Notes under the pieces: generated by a model
Seen by the model: the letters and a program-made list of their open reading frames with translations, nothing else
Databases searched by the model: none
Told to the model about the DNA's origin: nothing
Translations under genes and position numbers: made by a program
Assembly (NCBI RefSeq): GCF_030272615.1
Contig: NC_081410.1
Span: 125,989,640 to 126,053,639, forward strand
Reading direction: 5' to 3'
Source of the DNA: Cryptomeria japonica
Lineage: Eukaryota > Streptophyta > Pinopsida > Cupressales > Cupressaceae
DNA length: 64,000 nucleotides
Shown: positions 11,331 through 23,700 of the stretch, one piece after another
Layout of the letters: each line of letters starts with the position of its first letter
Position numbering within the stretch: the first letter of the stretch is position 1

Positions 11331-13070
11331 TGTAATGTCCCCATTTTTCCTAGCCTTTTATGAAGATTTAGCCTTTTGGCTAAGTGGAGAGATAAGGAGA
11401 AATTAATTAAATTAATTTCTTATAAAGTCATTAAATAAATTAAAAATTAAAAAGTGACTTTATATTTAATTAATTTAATTAAAAAGTGACAAATAAAATA
11501 TTAAATTATAAAGTCACTTAATAAATAATAAAGTGTACCTACCCTCTTCTAGAAGGAATCTCATGATGGGTTATGAAAAGGATAAATAGAAGAGGGTGAT
11601 GGATGATCAGGCAGATTGGATATTTGGATTTTGGAGTTGATGAATTGACTGATGCTTTGCATTAGTTAGGTCTCTGAGGATGCAAACCTTCAGCAGATTG
11701 ATAGAAGCGCTGGACGAAACCCTAGTTCTTCATCTTGGGAGTGGGTTCATAAGGGAATCTACATCAGTGCCAACATTGTGAAGTCTTCTTTGAAGACTAA
11801 TTTGCAGCTGAGAGAGGAAGACATTTCAGTCTTTCTTATTTGAGCTTTCATTGTGGCCAAGGGCCAACTAATAGGGTTCATTTGGAGTTATTTTGGCATT
11901 TATGTGCATTGATTTTATTGAGAACATAAGGTGATTCTTCCTAGCAGCAAATTGAAGGTGGATTGCAGGTGTTAATCTAGTCTGAGGTAAATCAAACCTC
12001 ACCCCTCCATCCCATGATTTTGCTTATATTCCTTGGTTGAAGCATCATAACAATCAATGGTGGACAGCGCTATGATTGGAGGCTTTAGGCCATTCCATCA
12101 AGGGCAGATTGGAGGAGAATTGTGAAGGTTTCAGTTTATATTGCAGATCTGAGACAAGTCGTATCAGTCCCTTTTGTCTACCACGATTTTGCTCATCTCA
12201 TCTCAAAAAGGCTTCAAACTTCTCCTTTGAGTTAGGCGATTTGGAGTACAAGGAGGGGCGATCCTCTTAGCAATAAATTGGACGAGTTTTGAGGAGAGAA
12301 CAGCCACCAAATTAATGCATATCAGAATTTTGGATCTGACTGTCTCCATCTTTGATTTGGGCTTCTAGTGCAGGCAATAGACTCCAAAGACACTCAATAA
12401 GGAGGGTGATCTTGTCTAGTGTATTGAGCGATCATTTTTGTGAAGTTTCTTGGTGATTTGGGGTATCAATTCTCCATGGTTTCAGACTGAGATTGCAGCA
12501 GCAGGGGCGGCACCAAAGGATGGTCGGTTTGTCACATTCAAAGGCCTAGAAGTGTGGTTATTGCTCCATCTTCAAAGCGATTTGTAATCAGGTTCCTAAA
12601 TCTTCTTTTGATATCCTAGTTCTTAGTGATGAGGTGAATCCATGGCTGTCCAATGTACTCAGAAGTCAGAACTGCTGTTAATAATTAGAGTGATAACTGA
12701 GGTCATGGTTATTATTGTCTCATTGTAATAAGACCCCTCTATGTGAATAAGGAAGATAGAAGTTTGCTTGGAGTCTACATTTCATTGTATGTACTTTTCT
12801 AAGGACACATCCCAACTGTTTGACAAAATGACACCTAGCTGTAAGAGTCTGATTTTGAGTCTAATTTGGTGATAGGACAACATAATTTGGTTGTATATGC
12901 ATGCTTGGCTATCAACTTTCAATTGCAGCACTCAAAACACCTTTCAAATCAATATTATCAGACTGATATTATTACACCAGCAAGCTGGAAGGGTGCATAT
13001 GAAGTGTTTGACAATATTCCTTGGGTTGGAATACATCATTTCTACTCCTATTTGACCAAGGGATATTACA
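11331..13070 (+). repeat. Solo LTR, TGTAATG family (1,740 bp)
   Basis: Starts TGTAATGTCCCCATTTTTCC, ends CAAGGGATATTACA. Flanked by TCACC (11326-11330) and ACACC (13071-13075), a target duplication with one change. No internal region, PBS or coding sequence is present, so this is a solo LTR. Inside it, around 12010-12290, a block with 'cca.gattttgct..t' and 'gaagcatca' motifs repeats at about 170-bp spacing, as in the related LTR at 44723. Confidence 0.8.
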
Positions 13071-13075
13071 ACACC

Positions 13076-13560
13076 CCAACTTGTTCTCACCATACCGATG
13101 TCTTCACCGTACCAATCTCCTTCGGTAAGTTGCTTGACTTTGCTGTGCAATGTGATCTTGGCGTTGTACGGATGTGTTAGCGCTGGACGCACACTTATGG
13201 CCACCTTGTACATGTGTACCTACACCTAGCACAAACTTGTATCCCACAGATTTCCTTCACCATACGGATATTTCTCCTCTATCTTGTACGAAATTGATGG
13301 ATTTTCTTTACCATACGGATATCTCAGCTTTGCCTCGTATGGAATTGGTGGGCTACCTTGCCTGTACGGATCTTTTCTACCAAGGTACCTATCTCCCCCT
13401 ACGTCGTTCGAATGAATCTCTTCGTTGTATGGCCTTCGTACGATGCCTGAGTTTTGTGTCGCTTTCATACAGGTTAAGCAATTTTATTCCCCTTCCTCGT
13501 ATGAACTTTGTACTTCGCTGAACGGAGGCACTTGTTCTATACGGACGTCTTGTGATTCCC
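13076..13560 (-). repeat. CGTACGG-rich segment of the 10.3-13.6 kb element
   Basis: Dense CCGTAC, CATACGG and TCGTATGG motifs, like 5270-6190. It is contiguous with the accessory ORF once the solo LTR at 11331-13070 is removed, so gag-pro, CGTACGG block, accessory ORF and 3' LTR may be one element layout seen in two broken copies. Confidence 0.6.
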
Positions 13561-13744
13561 TAGCCTGCATGACCTTCCCTTTGCCTTCACTTCCTCCATG
13601 TTGAGCATCAAATTTGAATTAAGTAGAATATCTTGATTCATAAGATTGAATTACAAGAGCCCTCCATTTTTAGAAAAAACCATTATTTTTATTGATATCA
13701 TAATATTCCATAAGTTATTGAGCAAGAGTAATAGCATTCTATCG

Positions 13745-14520
13745 AAATATCCAAAATTCAAAAAGTATCGATGAGACTCAGTGATGTCTCATCGATATAC
13801 AAGGGATATCGAAGAAAAGGGAGTGCAGGTGAACTCTAGAAAAGACTCATCGAAAGCGATGATTTCACCGACAAAAGGTATCAAAGAAAGCAGAGGTGGT
13901 CCCCACCGATGAGAAATCGCTTTTGAAGAAACAATACCATCGATACAAGATGAAAAGGATTCACCGAAAGAATGATATCGATCAGACAAAAGGAAGTTAC
14001 ATCGATAAAAGATATCGATGAAGATATGAGTTTTGAGGAAGCTAAAGGGCGTGTTACCGATATGCATGATTTTGCCGATACAACTTTATCGATAAAAATT
14101 ACTAATGAGCTCATCGATAAAAAGATGATAGCGGAAGCACGTCATCAAAGTAAAGAAGACTTTGATGAAACGACAAATCCATTGATCGATGGGGTGTAGT
14201 GATGTCGATAGAAAGGGTGTTTCGATGGAAGGATAAAGGAAGTCACCGAAGCCCTAGGTCTCTTCGACATGAAACCTAACTGACATTAGAAATATATCGA
14301 TGGGGAGACGGCTATAATGACCGAATGCAGCATTTCGATAAAGGGAGAAAATACATATTCGAAGTAATATTCAAAACAAAAGTATCATCGATAGAGACAA
14401 AGAGATCGATGGAATAAACTAAAAGGGATTGAAAGATATATTTTCATCGAAATGATTGCCGCGAAAATCAGAAACAAATCCCAGGGAAGGTCACATCGCC
14501 ATTAAATTTGAATGTGTTCC
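13745..14520 (+). repeat. ATCGAT-saturated segment
   Basis: The motif ATCGAT and its one-base variants (ATCGAA, ACCGAT, TCGATA) occurs more than 30 times in about 780 bp. There is no fixed unit length, so this is motif saturation, not a tandem array. A candidate TATA (CATATAAAGG at about 14727) lies 200 bp downstream, as if the block were the U3 enhancer part of an LTR preceding the gag element at 15853. Confidence 0.7.
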
Positions 14521-15852
14521 CAAGTAATCATTGTTGAAACTGCCATTATTAACCAATCAAAGACGACATGAGGATGCTAAACAGAGATGTTGGAATGAAT
14601 AAAGATGACAAGTACATCGAGCACATGGGGTACCCAATTTGTTTATCTTCCAGTTTGTTAACAAAAAATGTTAAGTAATGGTTATATGTTGAAAAGCCAC
14701 AACGCTTGGTGATAATGTATACTCTCATATAAAGGAGGGAACTTTGGTAATGTGAAAAACAATTAGAGGAGTAGATTATAGCCTCAAGCTTACCATTGTA
14801 ATATTTTGGCAAATATATATAGTATAATCAGTCGTTTTCCTTTGCGTTTATGTTGTGGATTATTGCATTTTCTGCAGGCAGTTGCTTATGATATTATCTA
14901 AAAGTGGATAAGGTTATTCGTGTTCTTCCAGTGAAATTCTGTGTTTCATATTGTAGATTTGGATCAAAAAGATTTACTCGCGAATTGTAATTGTTCCCTG
15001 TATTTCTTCCTTGGATGGTCTCTTAAAAGTTAGGGTTAATTTCATTCAAGCAGTTTACAATATAGACATTGAACTAGAGCTCATAAGAAACAATAACTGA
15101 CAGACTCATCGAGAGGTGGTGGGTTTAAAAATTGTCTCATAAGTTTACACAATAAGTCCTAAAGAAATATAAAGACTCTATAGCCCATACAACGAAGAAA
15201 GGCACTGGTCATCTATAGAATACAACTCATCAGTTTACATTTCACTTTAAAAGTAATAGGAGTAGCTGAGTAGGAAATATAGAATAGGCTAGCAATAGTG
15301 TATATACATAAATTTCAAGCACAAAGATCGAATAACTTCTACAACAACAATCTTGAACTCATCTGCTATATCTCCATCGTGGGAATTTATGCCATTCTGA
15401 GATGGGAGGAAATCAGATCAAGATACTTAATCTGCTATAAAAAACATTAGTCATTGAAAATAACTAGTGAGTAGGTATACCCGCCTAGGTCCTGCAGAGC
15501 CTAAAGTGAGAGAGTTAGTAACCAAATAGGTTCACTCTACAAGTTGGCCAAGTCAATTGGAGGGTTTGATCATAGGAGTTGGCATTTCCTTAGAACCTAT
15601 CCAATGTGTTGATTTGAGACCCAACAGATTAGCGACTTTGCTGGGGAACATTCATAAAAAAAAGTACTCTGCTGTGGGAAAGAACTCATATACAAAATAC
15701 AAATTCCTTTCGAGAAGAAAGGTGGTGACTCTGAAATAAGAAATTTTATGTACGGAAGGAGGTCAATAACACAAGGCCACCCCATAGTCCAATTAAACTT
15801 TGATCAGAAGAAAAGTTAAAGAAATCCAAAGGAGAAATCAATAGATAGTCTG
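14521..15852. other. Putative LTR/leader sequence
   Basis: No gene. It probably contains the R/U5 and untranslated leader of the plus-strand element that follows. I could not fix an LTR edge or a primer site. Confidence 0.3.
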
Positions 15853-18800
15853 ATGGAACCTAAAAATAACTTTATGAATGGGAAGTATAATCAGCACTAT
15901 TCTGAAAACCATTCACATCCAGCCTTGAGTAAACAGAATTATACAGTCCCCATATACCCCAAGGATGAAGATTTGGCAGCCGTGGAAAGAGCGCGGAAAG
16001 GGAGATACCCTCCTGGCTTTGAGAATCACCGTCCAAATTCAAGGGCAGGGGCTTCAAGTTCCTCAGGCTCAAGCAAGGTGGATGCATTAGATCGTATGGC
16101 AGACTTGATGAGGCAGATGATGGAAGTAGCCATTGAAATGAAAGATGAAGGAAGAGTACAAGAATGTATAGAATCATTTGCTAGATTGGGTATAAATATC
16201 AATGAAGATGATATTGATCATGACTTGGAGAGATACAGGGCAAGGTGTGAATAGGCATCCCAAGGATCAAATAGAGGGAGAGACAGTACAGATAAAACCA
16301 ATGCAAAAAACAATACTTACAAGATGTTTGAAAACCCTCTATACAATTCTAAGCGAAATAACTCTCCATATAATAACATACCTCCTGAGCATCAATGCAA
16401 TCACTTCAATAACTTTACATATCAAAACCACTTTCAACCACAAAACCAATATCCTTTTTGTAATAACAATGTGAAACCGAACTATGGTGGATACGGGCTG
16501 ATGAATACAGAACGCATCAGGCAATTCGACTTTTCAGGGATGATGGTGTATCCTCACCCTATCCCTAATGAAATTAGGACTGCAATACCAAAGTTCACTG
16601 GGAGTAACGCCATCTCAGGGGAAGCACATTACAAGGCTTTTGACACAGTTATGGAGGATTTTTGTCTCCCATATGAGGATGTTAAGATGAAGTTGTTCAT
16701 GTAGTCATTAATAGAGGATGCCCGAGATTGGTGCAGAGCACTACCGGATTTTTCAGTAAACAACCTAACAGAGTTCAAGAGACTTTTTCTTGAATAGTAC
16801 GGAGATCACAATAGCCCGGAGTTTGCCTTACATGAGATCATAAGCATCAAGAAGGATACAAATGAAACAGTGGCCGATTTCAATAAGAGATTTAATAGAG
16901 TTACGAATAAAATTCCTAATAGAATGAAACCGGTTCCTGAAGTCGGCATTTTGTACTACATAAATGCTTTTGTCAGTAAAACAAACTATGAGCTCAGAAC
17001 AAAGAATCATACAACCCTTCAAGGAGTCATGAAAGTGGCCATAACTATAGAGAATAATAGAAAAGCAGCTGGAACTATAGGAAGAAGGGAGGATGCAAGG
17101 TTGTTCAATCCAAAAGCCCCTAAACAAACAAAGGACGATGACAAGTTGGACAAGGTGCTGAATGTCCCCAAGGATTTGTCTGTCAAAGTAAACAAAACTG
17201 AGAAACAACAATTCTATCGCCATGACAGACCCAAATTGCATGACATGCCTTATAACACCGCATGGAAGGATGGGAAGCGGGAAGCCAGTGGACAAGAATC
17301 CGAAAGAAGGTAACCAAATACCAGATCCTTTAAGAAAAGTGGTGAACCAAGTGGTTGATGAAGATATGTGGTGTTTAGCGTGTGATATGCCTCATTCTCC
17401 TTACTAGTGCGCGGTGGCAATGAAGTTGCAGGGAAGAGAGGAAGAATGTGAAGAATATGCATATGATCGTACGATAAACTTACTATCCTTTGAGGATTGT
17501 GACTCATCTGAGGAGAGTGAAGGAAGTGATGTAAATTCTAGGCGGATTAATCAGCAGTGCTGTATGCAACAGGTATTCTCAGATGAGGAGGATGAAGTCA
17601 GGCTGAGGATCCCTACGAAAGAAGAGCGAGAGAGGATTACTACAGCTGCTGTTGAACAAGCCAAAAGGACTTATATGCTAAGAAACAGAACTGTAGACCT
17701 TGAACAAAGCAAACCATCAGGCATGTCCATAAAGGAAAGTAATAAAACATCTAAACCAATAACTAAGCCAAGCAAGACTCGAGAAGAAAACACAAAGTTA
17801 ATTAAGGAAAAGGAGTTGCAAGTTTCTAGGATGCAAAAGGGTGATAAGGACGGGACAGTGAACACTTCAATACTGCCTACTACAACATCATTTGATATTG
17901 CCAACACCTTGGCACAAATGAAGGTCTTTGTTCCACTACTTGAGATGATGAAGTTTCTCGAATACCGAGAAAAAACCTCGAAGGTGATCAATGGTGTATC
18001 TAAGGAAGAGACCAAGGAACATAAGCAAAATAGCCAAAATAATGATGACCCTGTTCCAACCATATATTTAGGGTCAACAATAACAAAAAATCCCTCACAA
18101 GTAGACCCAGTTTATGTAACCCTGATGATCAATAACAAGATGATAAAAAATTGCATGATTGACTCAGGAGCTGCTATAAATGTTATGCCAGTAGGAGTCA
18201 TGAAAGAACTTGGAATGTTAGTGGACACAAATTTTGGTAAATGCTATGCCATGGATAACCGTTCCGTCCCAGTGGTTGGTGTCATGAAGGATGTTGAATT
18301 CAAATTGGCAGCATGTCCAGAAGCATCTTATAAAACAGACATCACTGTGGTTGATGTCCCTCCTAACTATGGTATGTTATTGTCAAGACAATGGGTCGAA
18401 CCTGATAGGAGGCCATGTCCAGCTAGACTTATCATATGCTACTATACCAGTAAATGGACAGGAGGTAAGGATTGAGAGAGAACCTCGCTCTGAATACATC
18501 ATTGAGGAGGCGGAACTTGTTGATTCGGTATGTTTCATCCAGTCAGATATGGACAACTTCAAAGTAGAATTGACGAAAACAAAATTGAGAGGATTGACCC
18601 TGATAGAGTCTACAGTCAAGAAGAGTAAAGACCAAGTATGGAAGATGTACTTTGATGGATCATGCAGCAAGGAAGTGGGGCTGGAATTGTATTTATCTCA
18701 CCAGATGGAGAGACGTTCAAGTATTCTTTCAAACTGATGTTTGAATGTACAAATAATATTGTAGAATATGAAGCCTTACTCACTGGACTTAATGTGGCTA

Positions 18801-18945
18801 CCAAGCATGGAATTAAATTGCTCAGTGTCTTTGGGGATTCAGAACTAGTAATATCTCAAATCAAACAAAAGTATGCCTCCAAACATCTTAGGTTGAGACA
18901 ATACAGGGATGGTGTATGGGATACCATGGAATTGTTTGAAACTCG
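15853..18945 (+). pseudogene. Ty3/gypsy gag-protease-RNase H element lacking RT
   Basis: Order on the plus strand: an N-terminal leader protein region (15853-16250), a gag domain (about 16560-17000; EAHYKAFDTVMEDFCLPYED, RDWCRALPDFSVNNLTEFKR), a spacer with Lys/Glu-rich sequence (17414-18050), an aspartic protease (CMIDSGAAINVMP at about 18151), then RNase H (VWKMYFDGSCSKE at about 18637, NIVEYEALLTGLNVA at 18757, GDSELVISQI at 18835). About 250 bp separate protease and RNase H (VQLDLSYATIPVNGQEV in between), too little for a reverse transcriptase. Stops at about 16252, 16702 and 16797 and frameshifts near 17310, 18400 and 18680 show decay. The frame fails at about 18945 in the RNase H C-terminal region. 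The orientation is antisense to the helicase gene. Confidence 0.75.
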
Positions 18946-20498
18946 TGCCTCTTCTACTACACTTTGCCTTTCTTCTCTGTGTAATTGGATTTGAATTGCT
19001 GGCCGGAAGAATTTATAATTTTTTTTCATTTTTAGGGTTAGGGTTACAATCAAGTATTTTATCAACTTTTTATAAAATATCCTCCTTTTTGCTTCATATA
19101 CTTTTTCTAATCATTGAAGATGTAAGCATAATTGGAATATTGAATATGATGTCTAATTTACAATTACATGATTTATATTGTTGTATTATGCAGTAACTTT
19201 ACATGTGTGTCGTGCGCTTTGTGGCCTTGAACCTTCCATTTTGTGAAGAATTGACAAATATTAAGAGGTCTTTTTGTCATTTTGTAAGGTAACAATGCAG
19301 CATTCCAAGAAAAAAATTATGGACATTAACATCTTATTTGTGTCAAGAAGACTTCTGTTAGGCTAATGAATGTACTTTTAAGTCAATTTTCCATCATGAA
19401 ATAAATGGTAATGCTGTTTCTCAAAAGTCATGTCAAATTAGAACAAAGGAAGCAGGAACTATATTGTTCTTTTCAGTAGGGTATTAACATGGTACAGGTC
19501 TATGTGGTTTTTTGCAGAGGGTTATGAAATGGACACAAAATTTGCTGTGCATTGTTTTGATAGCTGAACATTTGATGTTGAATGTTATTTTCATGTTCAG
19601 TTTATTTACCTCTCTGGCAGAGCAGTGCCTCTTTAAACAGCTTGCTTTCAATTGATTGTTCTGTAGAAATGATGATGAGTTGGATCTTTCTATATGTCTT
19701 ATTGAGCAAATGGGAAGGTAAGTTACGAAGAAAGGGTTTGATTATGGTCTATATGTTGGCAACAAGAAGACATAGGAGAAATGATCAAAATCTTAAACTT
19801 CTCTATTTAGACCTTGAAATATTTAAAGAAAGGCTAAAGTAAACATCCATTAAAACTTAGATACAAGAAAAAACCACCTTATCAATGTATATCAGAATAA
19901 TATTTGTGCGCCAGTGAAAGTAAGTTAACTTGTACTAAAAAATACAAATAGAGATATGTATAAAACAATGAAGAAAATGAATTGTCTTTCCCAGGAAACT
20001 TAATGGATTGTGTTCTCAAAATGTGAGGAAATCATTACTGAAAATGACATCAGGAACCAGTCATAATAACGGTTAAAAGTATAACAACCATCCACATTTT
20101 TAGAGGTAAATTTGTTCTTGGTCCAAGTTCCAGCTATCAGAAAAGGAACCAGGAGCACAACTAATAATATAATCATGCAAGTGGTGCAACATAGCTTGCA
20201 TTCTCAATCAGTATTCTATGGTTTAAGCAAATGCTTCTTATAAGGTATTTAAGATATAGCTACTCTTTCCAAATAAGAAGTGTGTGAAAGACAAACCTTT
20301 TCAGTTTAACTCTAGAATGGTCAAGGAATACTCTTACAATTAAACATGAATGAATCTTTTTTCTCAATTATTGGACTGCTATGTGCTTTGTGGTCCATTA
20401 TATGAGAGGAAATTTAGCATAGCAGCATTATATGGAGCAAAATTGCCTTACAAATCAATGCACATAACATAATCTCCAAAAGTGATAGTGTTCCATAC
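18946..20498. other. Intron sequence of the helicase gene, no gene recognised
   Basis: AT-rich, no repeat edge found. I looked on the minus strand for the next helicase exon (expected motif near GETAAAIRGENELW) and did not see it, so that exon probably lies left of the window or further inside the repeats. Confidence 0.45.
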
Positions 20499-20732
20499 CT
20501 GGAGAAAATCTCTCCATCCAGTTGGTTCAATTTGACTTATTCGTGCTTTAATACGGCTTGCTTTTGCTTTTAAGCGTTCAATTTTTTCCTTTTGTACATG
20601 ATTTAAATCTGATAGCCTCTGAAATTCTTTATACCATTCTGTACTTCTCAACCTTCTTTGAAAAGTATTTATAAGTTTCTTGCCTTCTCTGTAAGTCCTC
20701 TGTGCTTCAATAAATTCTTTTGGCATTATTAT
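20499..20732 (-). CDS. ISE2: ISE2 exon: C-terminal helical segment
   Basis: 78 codons, helical and basic ([20 protein letters not shown]) ending [14 protein letters not shown]. Acceptor TTTACAG ends at 20733, donor GTATGG at 20498. The next exon expected from the family is not seen further left. Confidence 0.9.
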
Positions 20733-23700
20733 CTGTAAATCTCAGTAAACAAACAGACTGTCAGCACAAAACTACCCACGTGATATTTTTAAAGCATAAT
20801 GGCAACTACAATTCAGTTAAATTTTTTTAATATAATCTGCTGTAAAGCATCATAACATATTGAAATGGACAGATTGAGCATTAGAAAGTTACACATATGG
20901 GCTTTAAATAGAAAACATTTCCTCTTCATGTATCCTAAAAAAAATTTCAAAACAATGTCCTTTCATTGATGCCTAACCAATAAAACCACCAAATTGAGTA
21001 CAAAATTGTTAAGTTACCTAAATTATCTTCCTGGTTCATCAAGATAATTTTCTTAAAATATCATACCTCATCTTCAGCAGAAAGATTATGCAAAAGGGGC
21101 ACATTTAAGCTCCATGACCATGTGTCAATTGCTCCTTCAGCACGCCATAAATCACCATATTGTGATTTTCCCACTTTTTCCCATGCAGTATTTACCTCCT
21201 CAAGTTTCTTCTTTAATATTTCTCTGGAAGGAGGGTCACCAGGAACGAGAGGAACATCAGGTAAGCCACTCTTATATATTGCTTTAATCCATTTTTCAGT
21301 AAAAAGGTACCATGTATTGTCTGAGCCTAATGCAACATAATAAGACACCACTAAGTCCTGTTCTTCCAAACCATTCAAATTGTCTGATACATCCATTTCA
21401 TCACTTATTGCTTCGCCATATTGATCTATGTCATCATTGTTAGGATACCATTCCTCCATCTGCAGCAAAGATCAAGGTTATGAAATGAACATGAATGAGT
21501 AGTTTAAATAAGGTTAACTTAGAATGTCAAAATGATTGGTGCAGAAATAACAGGGAGGAGATAAACAACTATGGAATAAATGTTTATCCATATCCTTGAA
21601 CTATGTCATAAAACATTTCATTTTAGCAAGTGATAAGTACATGAAGCAGATCAAAATTTAAATAGTACTTGTTTTTGTACAGAAAAGCAGACTTATAAAT
21701 TTATGATGTTATGTCCAACAAGTAATTAAAAAAGGCCTTGTGGTTGTCAAGAGTAACAATATTGTTCTCATCTAATGGATTTTACCATGCACAAAGTACA
21801 AATTGATAACAATAGACACTTCAAAAGTTTGAAAATGTCAGGCTATACAGAAGTGCAAAGAGACTCCCAATGTGCTCTAATATTCTACTTTAAGGAACTC
21901 TGATGAGAGCATCATGACTCAAAACAATTACCCATTCTGAATACCTACACTTATAATATTTCATAAGTTATGTTTATCCATACAATCTGTCATTTGGAAC
22001 AGGCTTATGGATTTTCTCTAGAAATTAGCACAACTGTTCAAAAAAGGACTGTTAAATAATGAATTATAATTTGTAAATTAAGATATCAAAAATATTTCTT
22101 GTAAATGGAAGATAGATATGCATAACTAAAGACTTCATTCACTCCACTGAATAAGAGCTGATGACTAGCCAATTCTTAGTCTTGAGATGAAGGAAAAAGA
22201 ATGAAATTTATATCTGATCCAGGCATGAATGTAAAATGTAATGTTCTGTAAGTTTAGTCTAATTGTTTATATTGTTATGAGGTAATTGAAATCTGAATAT
22301 GCCATTTACCTTACTTTCTAATCCAATATATGATGATGTGTTGATCTTGCCAACAAAAAGTGCTGGAACAGAGTGCTTTGTTTTATTTTTGTCATTGTAT
22401 TGCAAGCAAATAAAATGAATCTGTTCTCCTGATGACTTCTCTAGTAAAGGCTTCAATGCTGATACTCTCACACGCTCCATCTGTTGGTGTGCCCTTAAAC
22501 GTTCTAGCCTCATAGCCTGTAAAAGTTTCAGTTATTAATCAAATCCAAGCATGTCCAAATCCAGGTAAAGAACTTTTGTAGAATTAAAAAGTCTAAACAA
22601 TATACAGTACTGAGCACCTTGGTTTGCCTCACAATAGGTGCCTCAACCTTCATACTACAAGATTTAAACCTCATGAGTTGAGTGCTGAACTAATAAATAA
22701 CTATGCAATTTTTCCACCTTCTACTCAATATTTTTTCTATTTTTTCTAACTTCAGATTAATTAAAAGCCAAGAATTCATCTTACAACTTTACCATCTCAG
22801 GTAACAACAAGAGACTATAGCTGATAGTCACTGATATTACACTGTACCTATAGAGCACACATCACTTAAATGCTATATATTTACGATTAATGATCTTGAT
22901 ACTCAATGCATATATCCTATTTCCATGTTGTATATGAAGACAAATGTCAGATAACACATTGAATGAGGCATATCATTAAAAAAGAGTCAAGACATGATCT
23001 ATTCATGTTTGTCTTCAATAATAATACAAAATAGTGATTACTGTACAGTTTTCAATAAGCAAGCACCTGGGAAGCTGGCAATCAAAGTAGAACTCCAAGC
23101 ATGAAAGTTTATTCAACATATGTAGAATTATACTGCTTCAAAAATTCCTAGGAATCAACTCACACATCTTTCCATGCAATAGAAAAATCCACAATAGTCT
23201 CCAAGAATGAAGAGAATCTAAAGACCAGTTTAAGGGGCAGACATAAAAGATGGCTTGTGAGATCCATAATCTATGTCAATCTTACAATTTTTTATTTGGT
23301 GTGTCTAGAACTTACAATATTATGAACTCATAAGAAGAAAACATCAGTACAGATTAGCAACAAATTGATTGAATTTTAATCTGAAAACAGGGAATGGGTT
23401 CTGTTGATGTGTTTTTATGCACTATGCAACACAGAATAAAATACCAAAGACACTCTATCCTCTCTTGATCAAAATCTCCGCGGATGCTAAATTATGTGAT
23501 CAACCGAGATGATTCCAAGGTTTCTATTGTCAGGCCTTGACGTGTAGATAGCTCAATGGTTGATGTGATTTTGCTGGAATCACAAGGAGACTTACGTTTT
23601 GTATGAACTCTTGTTTGAATGTTGCTGGAACATGAAGACTTACTTAATTTGGAAAACAAATAGCAAAAGGAATTAAGGGTTGAGAAAGCTAATCTAATCC

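Noticed and set aside
19582-19842. 86-codon ORF near the helicase gene
   Set aside because: No splice context, no conserved motif and wrong strand for the helicase; probably chance.
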